64,000 bases of DNA from Haloplanus aerogenes. Its GTDB lineage: Archaea; Halobacteriota; Halobacteria; Halobacteriales; Haloferacaceae. A program made the position numbers and the translations under genes. Of this stretch, positions 1-8,033 are shown piece by piece (position 1 is the stretch's first letter; each line of letters begins with the position of its first letter). The notes beneath the pieces were generated by a model, which searched no databases, was not told the DNA's origin, and saw only the letters and a list, made by a program, of their open reading frames with translations. Location: NCBI RefSeq assembly GCF_003856835.1, contig NZ_CP034145.1, forward strand, positions 1,612,001 to 1,676,000, read 5' to 3'.

Positions 1-1216
1 TCGCAGTTTTCGCGCCGTTTCGGGAGGCGTACCCTTCGCCGCACCCGGCGATGATGTTGCCGTTCTCGTGGCGGAGTCGCCAGCGGTACTCGCCCGCAGT
101 GTCCTCGTAGAGTTCGAACTCCGCCTGACTCTCCGTCTCAGCAGGGATCACGAGCCCCTCGGTTGTTTCCGGGAGTTCCGCTTCGCTTTCGATGAAGAGG
201 GTGGTTGCACCGAGGGCGTTCCGACGAACGCTCTGCATCCCCTTCTGAGCGTTGTGCCGCTGGGTGTAGCCTTCTCCGCTGTCGGCGATGAGATTGCCAT
301 TCCGGTGGCGGAGCCGCCAGCGGTGCTCGCCCGCAGTGTCCTCGTAGAGTTCGAACTGTGCCTGACTCGTCCGGAGCGCTTGGATCTCCGCCGCGAGATC
401 GACTCTCTCGGCCTCGGTATCGGTGATTCCCCTCTCGAGGTCGGTTATCGTTCGTTCGAGATCGACTTCGTCGGCCTTACTTGCTCGTAATTCGGCGTTT
501 TCGTGTTTCAGTTCACTTAGTTCGGAACGAAGCGCCGACTCGCGTTCGGCAGCGGCGGCTTCCGCCTTCTCGTGTTGTTCGGTCGCATCCTGGTTTGCGT
601 CATCAGCCCTACTTGCTCGCAATTTGGCGTTTTCGCGTTTCAGTTCACTTAGTTCGGAACGAAGCTCCGACTCGCGTTCGGCAGCGGCGGCTTCCGCCTT
701 CTCGTGCCGTTCGTTCGCATCCCGGTTTGCGTCAGCAGCGTCTGCTTCGGCTGCGGCGCCCGCCAGTTCGGCCGCGGCTTTCTGTGGGTCCGTCGCGAGG
801 GGAACGACGCTGCCGGCGATGCCGATGATTCCCAGCCCGGTGATGTAGGTGAGAATCACACCGGTATGTCCAGTAGATGTCGACCAGCCGCTCGGGAAGA
901 TCAACACGAACCAAGCCACTGCCAAGAGCGTGATGGCTGCACCCACGCCGACGAGATACGTCGCCATCCTGCGAAGCGGGAACCGGAGGACGGCTCCGGT
1001 CATGAGAAACGCTGGTGCCAGTGCAGCCACAGCATAGCCAATGCCACGTCCGGTCGTCGCTGCATCAGTCGCGAAGTAGGTGACGAGTCCGAGCAGGCCG
1101 AGGCTAACGCCGACCAAGAACGACCAGTAGCCGAGAACCTCGTTCGTGCTCGTCACCGTTCCGATGCGGTTTTCGTAAATCGACGTCAGCGACAGCTCTG
1201 CTGAGGATTGTGCCAT
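1..1216 (-). CDS. DUF1508 (YegP-like) repeat membrane protein, C-terminus cut by window edge
   Basis: Reading from ATG at 1216 the frame is open to the window edge (405 codons seen). The N-terminus has about four membrane segments (roughly residues 26-50, 58-78, 84-108, 119-141). Then comes an Ala/Glu-rich coiled coil made of two nearly identical 44-residue units (162-205 and 206-249). Two DUF1508/YegP-type domains follow, at about 287-333 and from 366 to the edge, each with the signature FELYEDTAGE-RWRLR-NGN-I. The family function is not settled. The layout suggests a membrane-anchored protein with a cytoplasmic coiled coil and small beta domains. The ATG is chosen because TM1 follows it closely and the upstream sequence is non-coding. 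Confidence 0.8.
   Translation of the reverse strand, partial: MAQSSAELSLTSIYENRIGTVTSTNEVLGYWSFLVGVSLGLLGLVTYFATDAATTGRGIGYAVAALAPAFLMTGAVLRFPLRRMATYLVGVGAAITLLAVAWFVLIFPSGWSTSTGHTGVILTYITGLGIIGIAGSVVPLATDPQKAAAELAGAAAEADAADANRDANERHEKAEAAAAERESELRSELSELKRENAKLRASRADDANQDATEQHEKAEAAAAERESALRSELSELKHENAELRASKADEVDLERTITDLERGITDTEAERVDLAAEIQALRTSQAQFELYEDTAGEHRWRLRHRNGNLIADSGEGYTQRHNAQKGMQSVRRNALGATTLFIESEAELPETTEGLVIPAETESQAEFELYEDTAGEYRWRLRHENGNIIAGCGEGYASRNGAKTA
470..733 (-). repeat. Tandem duplication of a 132-bp coiled-coil coding unit
   Basis: Two adjacent 132-bp units (470-601 and 602-733), nearly identical, each encode a 44-residue heptad-like block beginning DAN-D and containing HEKAEAAAAERES. 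They lie inside the DUF1508 gene, keep the frame and lengthen its coiled coil. Confidence 0.85.
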
Positions 1217-1350
1217 ACTTATCCATGGTGGTGAACGTCAATCAAACGACTACATCTTCATAATTCGAGTATTTTTGATAAAGTGGGTGACTGATCTTCG
1301 GTCCGTTCTCATCACCTGCTGTGACAACGTACTGCGGAGTCCGGAAGCCG

Positions 1351-1432
1351 ATAGTAGCCTTTGTACGTCGTTGGACGCCAGATTGCACGTCGTCTGGTGA
1401 TCGGATGTGCGATGCCTTACAAAGGCTACTAT
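1351..1432. mobile_element. 82-bp inverted-repeat element (MITE-like)
   Basis: The ends are a perfect 15-bp inverted repeat: ATAGTAGCCTTTGTA at 1351-1365 and its complement at 1418-1432. Inside is a second short dyad (CCAGA...TCTGG). No coding capacity is visible. The left end and the following bases (to ..GACGCC) recur at about 5583-5611, which supports a dispersed element rather than a chance hairpin. No clear target-site duplication was recognised. Confidence 0.5.
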
Positions 1433-1467
1433 AGCCCGCCGGGACGAACCGGAGTTCGCCAGTCGAC

Positions 1468-1767
1468 GTGGCAGAACTCGTCGATGTCGAGTTGGAACTG
1501 GAATCACTGACGTTTCCAGCGACCGGACGATATCGTTGCCGCCATCGTCGTCGATCACGTCGAATAAATCGATCGGACGACTCACATCCACCACGGGATT
1601 CCACCGAGTGGGATAACCCGGATTGCTGCCCGTTCTGTGGAACAGCCTCGCGAGACGCTGGAGCGGGATTCGTGGAACACGTCGAGACAGCCGATACGTG
1701 TCGGGAACGGTTCGAGGCGTGGCTGGAGACCATCAGCGGCGATATGGGGAGTACGTGGACGGGGTGA
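1468..1767 (+). CDS. Small CPFC zinc-finger-like protein (haloarchaeal, DUF7501-like)
   Basis: The last 55 or so residues form the convincing part: WDNPDCCPFCG, then GAGFVEHVE, a further Cys, RFEAW and a short tail ending GSTWTG. This matches a small family I recall from haloarchaea with a CPFCG knuckle plus His/Cys, probably binding one zinc. Function is unknown. The only in-frame start is a GTG at 1468, which gives a low-complexity Arg-rich N-terminus not expected for the family. The true N-terminus may therefore be frameshifted, or lost near the inverted-repeat element just upstream. Confidence 0.5.
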   Translation: MAELVDVELELESLTFPATGRYRCRHRRRSRRINRSDDSHPPRDSTEWDNPDCCPFCGTASRDAGAGFVEHVETADTCRERFEAWLETISGDMGSTWTG

Positions 1768-1868
1768 GCCCACGTCGATCACGACTCCTGCCCGGGAAAC
1801 GAAGCCCGGTCGTACCCACTCCGGCAGAATCAGGTGACCGTAACGGCCGGTGACTGTATCGCCACTCG

Positions 1869-2669
1869 TTACGAGTCCGAGTCGACGGTGTCGAGCCGCC
1901 ACGTGAAAATCGCTTTCAGAACAGCGACGAGGCTGTTGGTCTCGCCTTCGCCCCAGATGGCGGTCTCCGAGCGTGGGTCGGACTGACTCTCGTCCACACC
2001 GTTGACGAGCGCGCTCACGAGTGTTTTCTGTCCGTCGATCATCATGATCCGGCCAGCCGGAGTATCCGACCAGGCCCACAGCGACTCGAACATCGTCGCA
2101 CTGGGAATTTCGTCTTGGATCCGCTCCTGTACCTCCGCCGAAACGCCGCCGAGTTTGATCGAAATACCGCGTTCTGCGGCGTCGCCCAGCGCGTCGATCA
2201 GGTCGTCGGTGAGTAACTCTTCGACAGTCATGTAGACGATCTCCTCGTCTGCACTATCGAAAAACTCCAAGATCCGTTCCGTGACTGCTGTCTGGCCGTC
2301 GACTGTCCAGACACCGCGCTGCGTATCTCGCCGCTCGACGGGTTCCAGTTCGGTCAGTGCGGTCTGGAGGATATCCGTACGGTGTTGGAGTTCGTGTTCG
2401 AAGGATCGACTCGCGGTCTCGGCGGAGATCGCCCAGAATTCCTTGGGGGAGGATTGCTGGACATCGACGAGTCCCCGGTCGTGCAGTTCGTCGATGGCAT
2501 CGTAGACGCGGGTTCGGGGAACCTCCGATACCTGACTGACATCTCTGGCTGTCCCGGTGCCGAGGCCGGCGAGCGCCACGAACGTCCGCGCGGCGTACGA
2601 ACTCAATCCGAACTGTTCGAGTTGCTCGACGGCAGCGGACTGTGGGTCTTGGGTGGGGTCGGTGTTCAT
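1869..2669 (-). CDS. TrmB-family transcriptional regulator
   Basis: 266 residues from the ATG at 2669; an in-frame start at 2702 would add 11 residues. The N-terminal winged helix (about residues 12-85) has the TrmB hallmark VPRTRVYDAIDEL-RGLV. It is followed by a helical linker (about 90-120) and a C-terminal PLD-like/TrmB sensor domain ending in an IWGEGE motif. In characterised relatives this domain binds sugars or other effectors, and the protein represses or activates metabolic genes. A paralogue with the same architecture is encoded divergently at 3051. The ligand cannot be read from the sequence. Confidence 0.85.
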   Translation of the reverse strand: MNTDPTQDPQSAAVEQLEQFGLSSYAARTFVALAGLGTGTARDVSQVSEVPRTRVYDAIDELHDRGLVDVQQSSPKEFWAISAETASRSFEHELQHRTDILQTALTELEPVERRDTQRGVWTVDGQTAVTERILEFFDSADEEIVYMTVEELLTDDLIDALGDAAERGISIKLGGVSAEVQERIQDEIPSATMFESLWAWSDTPAGRIMMIDGQKTLVSALVNGVDESQSDPRSETAIWGEGETNSLVAVLKAIFTWRLDTVDSDS

Positions 2670-3050
2670 CAATAGGGGGACATTCCCGTCGAACCCTGCC
2701 ACGTGAGGTGGCGGGTCAGCACGCAGGAGCGAGTGGTTGGGACACAGTGCTACACTGCGTGCTAGCTGTGACGTATGAACTCCAGCCGAATATAGATGTT
2801 GTGATTAAACGGGTGAAGTATCGCTAGCGAGATTTCGTTCGCTTTCTATCGACCTATTCTCTCGAGGAGTAGTTGTGACTCTCCGAGTTACAGTAGTTTC
2901 TCCGCCCCTTGCCTGTTTGGTATGTTCTCCTTCTTTTCGAAATCATCGTCGATATGAGTGATGCGTGAGTTATGAAGTGAGTGACAACCTCTATCCGTCT
3001 TCCCGACTAACTGTTAGTTTACCCCGTTCAAACGAGGTGGTTGGGACACA
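2670..3050. other. Divergent intergenic region between two TrmB regulators
   Basis: This 381-bp stretch holds no convincing gene. It contains two copies of a 17-bp string, GTGGTTGGGACACARTG, at 2733-2749 and 3037-3053. The second includes the start codon of the regulator at 3051. A TATA-like AGTTTACC lies about 30 bp before that ATG, so the transcript is probably leaderless. The upstream copy may be an operator or the relic of another regulator start. Confidence 0.5.
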
Positions 3051-3854
3051 ATGAACGTATCCGAAAACATGGAAGAGGCGATAGAAGTACTGCAGCAACT
3101 CGGGTTGAAGGAGTACGAGGCACGGTGTTTCGTGGGACTGTCACGGTTAGAGACGGGGACGGCGAAGAAACTCAGCGAGATGACCGAAGTGCCGCGGACG
3201 CGAGTGTACGACGCGATCCGGGTGCTGGAAGCACAGGGCTTGGCCGAAATCCAGCATTCGAGCCCACAGCAGTTTCGCGCGGTTCCACTGGACGAAGCGA
3301 CCGAGACGCTCCGCGACCAGTACGAGGCCCGCGTCGAACGGCTTCACGACGCCCTCGAGACGGTCACCATCATCGAGGAGGAAGACGAGGAGCCGGTCCA
3401 GCAAGTGTGGGCAATGTCCGGGAACGGCGGGATCGAAAACCGGACAGAGCAACTCATCGAGACGGCTACCGAGGAGATCGTACTCGTCGTCGGCGACGAG
3501 TCGCTGTTGACGGAGGACCTCGTCGCCAGGCTCAACGAGGTTGGGAACGACGTCGAGTTGCTCATCGGTGCCTTGAGTGAATCACTACAAGAACAGATTC
3601 AAACGGCCGTTCCGAACGCCACGACGTTCATCTCGGGCCTCGAGTGGTTACACGGCGAGAACGCCACCGAAGACGAGACCGCAATCGGTCGCCTGCTACT
3701 GGTCGACCGCTCGACGATCCTCGTGAGTTCCATCATGCCGAAGACGAAAGAGGAACAGGCGATCTTCGGCGAAGGCTTCGGGAACGGTCTCGTCGTGATC
3801 GCCCGCCGACTCATGGCACAGGGGCTCTTGACCCGGCGTGATCCCACCTCGTGA
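3051..3854 (+). CDS. TrmB-family transcriptional regulator (paralogue)
   Basis: 267 residues with the same layout as the protein at 1869-2669: a winged helix at about 10-80 with VPRTRVYDAIRVLEAQGLAE, a coiled linker at about 90-120, and a PLD-like sensor domain ending IFGEGFGNGLVV. Unlike its neighbour it has an acidic EEEDEE stretch before the sensor domain. The divergent layout and shared upstream 17-mer suggest the two regulators control themselves or each other. No metabolic operon lies beside them, so the regulon is unknown. Confidence 0.85.
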   Translation: MNVSENMEEAIEVLQQLGLKEYEARCFVGLSRLETGTAKKLSEMTEVPRTRVYDAIRVLEAQGLAEIQHSSPQQFRAVPLDEATETLRDQYEARVERLHDALETVTIIEEEDEEPVQQVWAMSGNGGIENRTEQLIETATEEIVLVVGDESLLTEDLVARLNEVGNDVELLIGALSESLQEQIQTAVPNATTFISGLEWLHGENATEDETAIGRLLLVDRSTILVSSIMPKTKEEQAIFGEGFGNGLVVIARRLMAQGLLTRRDPTS

Positions 3855-3956
3855 GATTGTCGGCTGTCCGTTCGTAACGGTGGTCGGCATTTCGGGGGGC
3901 CGGATTCTTTCTGTTCCGGCAGTAGACGTCTTGGAGATCGCCCGGTAGCTGACCCG

Positions 3957-4256
3957 TCACCGGATGTCACTATCGATGGAGTCCGGCCGTCTGTTGTGGA
4001 TTCGAGGATCAATCGGGCGTAGCGTGAGGTACTCGCCGTTCTCGACCGTGACCCAGCACTTGCTGTAGACGAACGTGAGGCGGCCACCTGGCCGGGGGGT
4101 GCCGTCACCGCGCGAACCGAACAGGGCATCCAACGCATCCGGATCGAGGACTTCCGCGAGCGGCCGAAGCGACCGTTGATCAACACCTTCGACGGCGCTC
4201 ACGGCACGCACCACGGCTGTGCTTGCCGATTCGTCTGCCTCGATCTCGTACTCCAT
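3957..4256 (-). CDS. HalOD1 output domain protein
   Basis: 99 residues from the ATG at 4256. The core (YEIEADESASTAVVRAV, then a VDQRSLRPLAEVLDPDALDALF segment, then VTVENGEYLTLRP) matches the halobacterial output domain 1 family. These are short stand-alone proteins or fusions thought to serve as output modules in haloarchaeal signalling. No sensor is fused here. The start follows family length; a longer in-frame extension to 4394 reads as non-coding. A TATA-like box (GGTAAAAATC on the minus strand) lies upstream. Confidence 0.8.
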   Translation of the reverse strand: MEYEIEADESASTAVVRAVSAVEGVDQRSLRPLAEVLDPDALDALFGSRGDGTPRPGGRLTFVYSKCWVTVENGEYLTLRPIDPRIHNRRPDSIDSDIR

Positions 4257-4634
4257 ACGATAGTGTCGTGGTAGACGAGGAAAGCGCATTCGATTTTTAC
4301 CCAGATTATCAAAACAACTACTCGGCTCAGTTGGGAGTCCGCATTCGTCGACGACAAAATCCAACGGCTGCGATGGATTGCTACTCACGGTCACCGCACA
4401 AATTCACGTTCCGTCGTGATCCGCCCCGGGCAGATGGAATGACGGGCGTCGCCGGCTGCGCCGAGCAAAGCGACGGCTCTGATTTTGCCGGAGACTTCGG
4501 TATCGATGGGTGGGAAGCGAACACGACTATCGGCCCGGAAGTCGAGGTCGAGACGTTCGAGTGTCACCGAGATAATAACATTGAGTAAGCGAGTAAGTAC
4601 GGCAAATTATGACCGTGAGTATTCTGGAGTCGGT
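4257..4634. other. Intergenic region, no gene recognised
   Basis: 378 bp between the divergent HalOD1 and zinc-finger genes. It carries AT-rich promoter sequence at both ends (about 4290-4320 and 4575-4610). The one open frame across it (4223-4588, plus strand) has no recognisable domain and is probably spurious. I see nothing else in the middle part. Confidence 0.4.
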
Positions 4635-4787
4635 ATGCCCGAGTGCGACAACTGTGATTCCTTCGTGACCGAGCGGTACGTTCGTGTGTTTGCACCGACA
4701 CATCTCGACACCGTGCGAGTGTGTCCGAGATGTGAGGATTTGGTTCGGGACGGCAACGAGACGCGCATGGCGCGCTCGACGCGGTAG
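4635..4787 (+). CDS. Small zinc-finger protein (DUF7563-like)
   Basis: 50 residues. It begins MPECDNCDSFVTERYVRVF and has a second CPRC pair, giving two CxxC knuckles typical of a single zinc-binding fold. The start matches the short haloarchaeal family I recall as DUF7563, whose members begin M-P-x-C-x-x-C-G-S-F-V. Such small zinc-finger proteins are abundant in haloarchaea and some affect swarming or biofilm, but the role of this one is unknown. A longer frame from 4485 is not needed. Confidence 0.7.
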   Translation: MPECDNCDSFVTERYVRVFAPTHLDTVRVCPRCEDLVRDGNETRMARSTR

Positions 4788-5055
4788 TGATCTACTGCTT
4801 CGACTCGCCGGGTATGCCGCTCTCTCGGCGCTCGTCGAACCACTTCGGCACGTGCCGCCGATCCTGCTGGTTCCAATTGCCATCTTGGCTATCCCCGCGG
4901 TCGTAGTCGCCATCGCTCTCGGGGCACTCGTCTCAGTCGTCGCCCTGCAACCGACGACCGTGTTAGTCCCCATCAGTAGCTACCTCGTCAGCGTAACGAG
5001 TCTCTGGGTCTACCGGAAAGGAAGACGTGGACGACTATCCTCGAACGCCCTGTGA
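4732..5055 (+). CDS. Small membrane protein of unknown function
   Basis: A GTG at 4732 gives 107 residues with two or three membrane segments in the middle (PPILLVPIAILAIPAVVVAI, and LVSVVALQPTTVLVPISSYLVSV) and a basic C-terminus. The first 56 bp overlap the zinc-finger gene in another frame, so the start is uncertain. The hydrophobic pattern and codon use favour a real gene. No family was recognised. The neighbouring zinc-finger gene may be co-transcribed. Confidence 0.5.
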   Translation: MRIWFGTATRRAWRARRGSDLLLRLAGYAALSALVEPLRHVPPILLVPIAILAIPAVVVAIALGALVSVVALQPTTVLVPISSYLVSVTSLWVYRKGRRGRLSSNAL

Positions 5056-5120
5056 TCACCACCATCTCGGACTGTCGGCGCCACACGAACGTTCATTGAC
5101 CTGCCCGTCGTTCTAGCGGC

Positions 5121-5549
5121 ATGGCCGAGTTTCCGGACGAACGACAGCTCATCCTCCAAGCCCGCTCTCAGTTGGACCAGTGGACGAAGAGTTCCCGGAG
5201 AGAGGCGTACGCTGAACTGTTCGACGGCGACGATCCTGTGCTCTCCCCCGAAGAGGTGCAACTCCTCGATGCGTTCGACTCCGAACTGGAGCGAGAGGGC
5301 GGCGACGGTGTCTGGGGGACCGATCAGTACGGCATCCACACGGCGGGGAGTTCGAGTTCGGATACCGCACTCGGTGTCGTCTGTGTCTATCATCCACAGA
5401 TCACCAGGGATTCCGTCCTCCGCGGCGCCGACGACCTCGACGACGAGACCGAAGAGCGACTCAACGCGGCACTCTGGCAATACAGCGAGCGTGTCGCGAC
5501 ACTCATCGAAGCAAAGCTCGACGAGTTCGTCCGTCAAACGCAGGGGTAG
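5121..5549 (+). CDS. Conserved haloarchaeal protein of unknown function (DUF7539-like)
   Basis: 142 residues, soluble and acidic. The central motif FDSELEREGGDGVWGTDQYG, followed by IHTAGSSSSDTALGVVCVYHP, looks strongly conserved. The C-terminal half is helical (TEERLNAALWQYSERVATLIEAKLDEFV). No catalytic motif was identified. A decayed copy of this gene lies at 7245-7478, so the locus has been duplicated. ATG 5121 is the natural start. The family number is from memory and may be wrong. Confidence 0.7.
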   Translation: MAEFPDERQLILQARSQLDQWTKSSRREAYAELFDGDDPVLSPEEVQLLDAFDSELEREGGDGVWGTDQYGIHTAGSSSSDTALGVVCVYHPQITRDSVLRGADDLDDETEERLNAALWQYSERVATLIEAKLDEFVRQTQG

Positions 5550-5582
5550 GTCAGAGCCACTTCCGGGAGACCGCAGACATCT

Positions 5583-5670
5583 ACAGTAGCCTTTGTACGT
5601 CATTGACGCCGTATCGCCAGACTGCGTGCAGTCGGGCGTGCAAACAATGCCAACTGCGACGATATTGTAG
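5583..5670. mobile_element. Diverged relative of the 82-bp inverted-repeat element
   Basis: It starts AGTAGCCTTTGTACGTC, like the element at 1351, and contains an internal dyad (CGCCAGACTGC / GCAGTCGGGCG). The right end is not conserved. Compared with the duplicated sequence downstream of the pseudogene at 7245-7478, this block looks like an insertion of about 88 bp placed after the gene at 5121. Confidence 0.4.
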
Positions 5671-5709
5671 TTCAGCGAGGAGTTCCTGCCGTCGACAGCG
5701 CGGAGGCTG

Positions 5710-5985
5710 TCACACGCTGCCGACGGAGTTGTCCATGAACGCGAACGCTATCTCCTTCGCCGCCTCTAGGTCAGCGGCGGTTCCAAGGTCACCGTCCCGC
5801 CCCGAGCGGTGTACGGCGTATTTCCAGACGTTCTCTCCGTCTATGACCTCGTTGATGTACACTGCATCTCGGGTGTGTTCCTGTCGATAGAGGACCGTGG
5901 TGTAGTCCCGGCCCATGAGTTCGTCGTGTGTCGTCTGCTCGGTGTCCAATACCCAACCTGTCGGAGGAGTTCGTTCGGAAGTCAT
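5710..5985 (-). CDS. Small conserved protein coupled to SPFH gene
   Basis: 91 residues, MTSERTPPTGWVLDTEQTTH..., with no membrane segment and no known motif. Its ATG overlaps the stop of the SPFH gene (ATGA at 5982-5985), so the two are translationally coupled and probably act together. Stomatin-type SPFH genes often sit beside NfeD; this protein is not NfeD-like. Function is unknown. The duplicated flank at 7540-7575 resembles the 3' end of this gene. Confidence 0.65.
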   Translation of the reverse strand: MTSERTPPTGWVLDTEQTTHDELMGRDYTTVLYRQEHTRDAVYINEVIDGENVWKYAVHRSGRDGDLGTAADLEAAKEIAFAFMDNSVGSV

Positions 5986-7082
5986 GCTTGGTCGTTGATC
6001 TGCTCGTCGGCGTGGTCGGCACTCTCGGATGCTCCGTCCTTGACCGCCTTGGCCTGTTTCTCTAGCTCTTCGATATCCATCTCGGCTGCTCGGTCGATTT
6101 CGCCGAGAATCTCTTTGATGTCGTCGAGTCCGACGAGTTCGCGCGTCTCGGCGTCGAACTGTAGACTGTCTAGCTGCTGTCCGTTGCCCGTCACGTCGCT
6201 CCCCGTGAGGTGCTTGCCGTAGCGACCCACCAGCGAGGTGAGTTCCTGCGGGAGAACGAACGTCGTCGATTCCCCCTGACCGATCGCTTCGAGCGTGTCC
6301 ATCCCTTTGTCGATGATCGCTCGCTCCCCCATCGACTCCGCGGACTTCGCGCGCAGGACCGTCGAGATGGCGTCACCCTGCGCTTCGAGAATCTGGCTCT
6401 GCTTTTCGCCTTGCGCTCGAATGATGTTCGACTGCTTGTCCCCCTCGGCTTTCTCGACGGCACTCCGGCGTTCGCCCTGTGCTTCGAGGATCGTCGCCCG
6501 GCGGCGACGCTCCGCGCCGGTTTGCTGTTCCATCGCGTTCTGAACCTCCGGACTGGGGTTGACTTCTCGGACCTCGACCGACTCGACACGAATCCCCCAT
6601 TCGTCGGTCGGTTCGTCCAGTTCCTTGCGGATGCGAGCGTTGATCTCCTGGCGCTTGTTCAGCGTCTCGTCGAGTTCCATGTCGCCAATGACCGCCCGGA
6701 GCGTGGTCTGGGCGAGGTTCGAGACCGCCGTCTTGTAGTCTTCGACCTCGAGGAACGCCTTCTTCGCATCCATCACGCGGAGGTAGACGACGGCATCCGC
6801 CGTCACGGGGGAGTTGTCCCGCGTGATCGCCTCCTGCCGGGGCACGTCCATCGTCTGTGTACGCATGTCGAACGGGTACGTGCGCGAAACGAACGGCGGA
6901 ACGAAGTTGATGCCCGGCTCGAGCAAGCCGCGATACTCGCCGAACACGGTGAGTGCCTGTTTGTCGTAGGCATCGACGATCCGTACCATCTGCCAGACCG
7001 TTACGATTGCCAGCCCAAGCACCAACAGACCAACTATCCCGAATAGAGACGTGCCGATCTGCAGCGGGAGCGGGTGAGACAT
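5982..7082 (-). CDS. SPFH/band-7 (stomatin/prohibitin-like) membrane protein
   Basis: 366 residues from ATG 7082; the longer in-frame start at 7193 is rejected because TM1 follows this ATG. An N-terminal membrane anchor (about 9-33) is followed by the SPFH domain (about 35-230: GEYRGLLEPGINFVPPFVSRTYPFDMRTQ, SPVTADAVVYLRV, TLRAVIGDMELDE). A repetitive Ala/Glu helix (EAQGERRSAVEKAEGDKQS) and a C-terminal coiled tail come next. Such proteins form oligomeric membrane microdomain scaffolds and affect proteases or channels. The start-stop overlap with the 91-residue gene makes an operon. Confidence 0.85.
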   Translation of the reverse strand: MSHPLPLQIGTSLFGIVGLLVLGLAIVTVWQMVRIVDAYDKQALTVFGEYRGLLEPGINFVPPFVSRTYPFDMRTQTMDVPRQEAITRDNSPVTADAVVYLRVMDAKKAFLEVEDYKTAVSNLAQTTLRAVIGDMELDETLNKRQEINARIRKELDEPTDEWGIRVESVEVREVNPSPEVQNAMEQQTGAERRRRATILEAQGERRSAVEKAEGDKQSNIIRAQGEKQSQILEAQGDAISTVLRAKSAESMGERAIIDKGMDTLEAIGQGESTTFVLPQELTSLVGRYGKHLTGSDVTGNGQQLDSLQFDAETRELVGLDDIKEILGEIDRAAEMDIEELEKQAKAVKDGASESADHADEQINDQA

Positions 7083-7244
7083 ACGGTCTATAGTTCTTCC
7101 CGAGACTACATCAAGCGGCAATATTTTCACACTAATTCGGTTTTTAATGATGCGAGTCACACGACAGGGAGAGCAATCCAACTGGCCGTCCAAGCGGACC
7201 CGCTGACCCTCACCGGTGACGGGGACCGGAAGTCGACCCGCGGA

Positions 7245-7478
7245 GTGGCCGTTCTCTCCCTTGACGCGCTCGACTCGGAACTAGAGCGAGAGGGCGGCGA
7301 CGGTGTCTGGGGACCGATCAGTACGGCATCCACACGGCGGGGACTTCGAGTTCGGATACCGCACGCGGTGTCGTCTGTGTCTATCAGCCACAGAACTCGA
7401 CGCAGCACTCTGGAGGTACAGTGGGCGCGTCGCGACACTCGTCGAAGCAAAACTCGACGAGTTCGTTCGTCAAACACA
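7245..7478 (+). pseudogene. Decayed duplicate of the gene at 5121-5549
   Basis: The DNA from about 7256 (gcgctcgactcggaact) to 7475 (cgttcgtcaaacacag) matches the middle and end of the 5121 gene. One G is missing in the GTCTGGGG run, which shifts the frame. About 58 bp are deleted after GTCTATCAGCCACAGA, and the first 40 or so codons are absent. No start codon is in place. The similarity continues weakly past the stop, so a segment larger than the gene was copied. Confidence 0.75.
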
Positions 7479-7652
7479 GCGGTACATCCCGGCTAGATCC
7501 TCTTTCAGGGATCGTCCGCATCGACCTTCCTTTAGTTAGAGAATCCCGCCGTCGACGGCGCGGAGGATATCTCACGCTGGCGACCGGCGTCGCTGTTTCG
7601 AAGTCGCCGGTTCAAAGGTGGCGTGTCTCACGGAGAGCAGTTGGGGGTGAGT

Positions 7653-7871
7653 CTACAGAATGAACGTGACGATAGCGAGGACGACGAAGATGATGACGAG
7701 CCATTTTGCGATGTTCATACTGACTCCAGCGACCCCTCGAGCACCGAGTACCGCTGCGATGAGTGCGAGTATCAAAAAGAGGACTGCAAGCTCGATGAAA
7801 CCACCCCCGAACTGCAACGGCACGGCTTGGACTGAGACAGCACTATCCAGAACTCCGTGTGATGCGGCCAT
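7653..7871 (-). CDS. DUF1328 small membrane protein
   Basis: 72 residues from ATG 7871. Two membrane segments ([19 protein letters not shown] and [19 protein letters not shown]) are joined by the [10 protein letters not shown] loop. This pattern is the DUF1328/UPF0391 signature (LA..FL.[10 protein letters not shown].Gia..a..iAk.lf.iF). Bacterial members are stress-associated inner-membrane proteins of unknown mechanism. Upstream in-frame ATGs (for example 7907) only add a basic tail and are not preferred. Confidence 0.75.
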   Translation of the reverse strand: MAASHGVLDSAVSVQAVPLQFGGGFIELAVLFLILALIAAVLGARGVAGVSMNIAKWLVIIFVVLAIVTFIL

Positions 7872-8033
7872 AGCGCACCTACGTCTCCCGAGTATTTTAA
7901 CCCACAACGTATTCATCCTCTTCCTGTTTTTGAGTAACCGGGTGACTCCATCCGTGTGGCAGTAATTCAGGGATCGCAGTCTTCTGCGTCTGGCATCCGG
8001 AATGCTAGCGATATTTCCCACCCGATTGTTACT

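Noticed and set aside
4223-4588. Plus-strand ORF of 121 codons between HalOD1 and the zinc-finger gene
   Set aside because: It overlaps the promoter region and the HalOD1 start, and the product has no family pattern.
7540-7590. Possible right end of an IS200/IS605 TnpB element (GAATCCCGCC...GGAGGATATC)
   Set aside because: The string resembles such ends, but no TnpA/TnpB remnant is present and the same block at 5675-5705 is explained by the segmental duplication.
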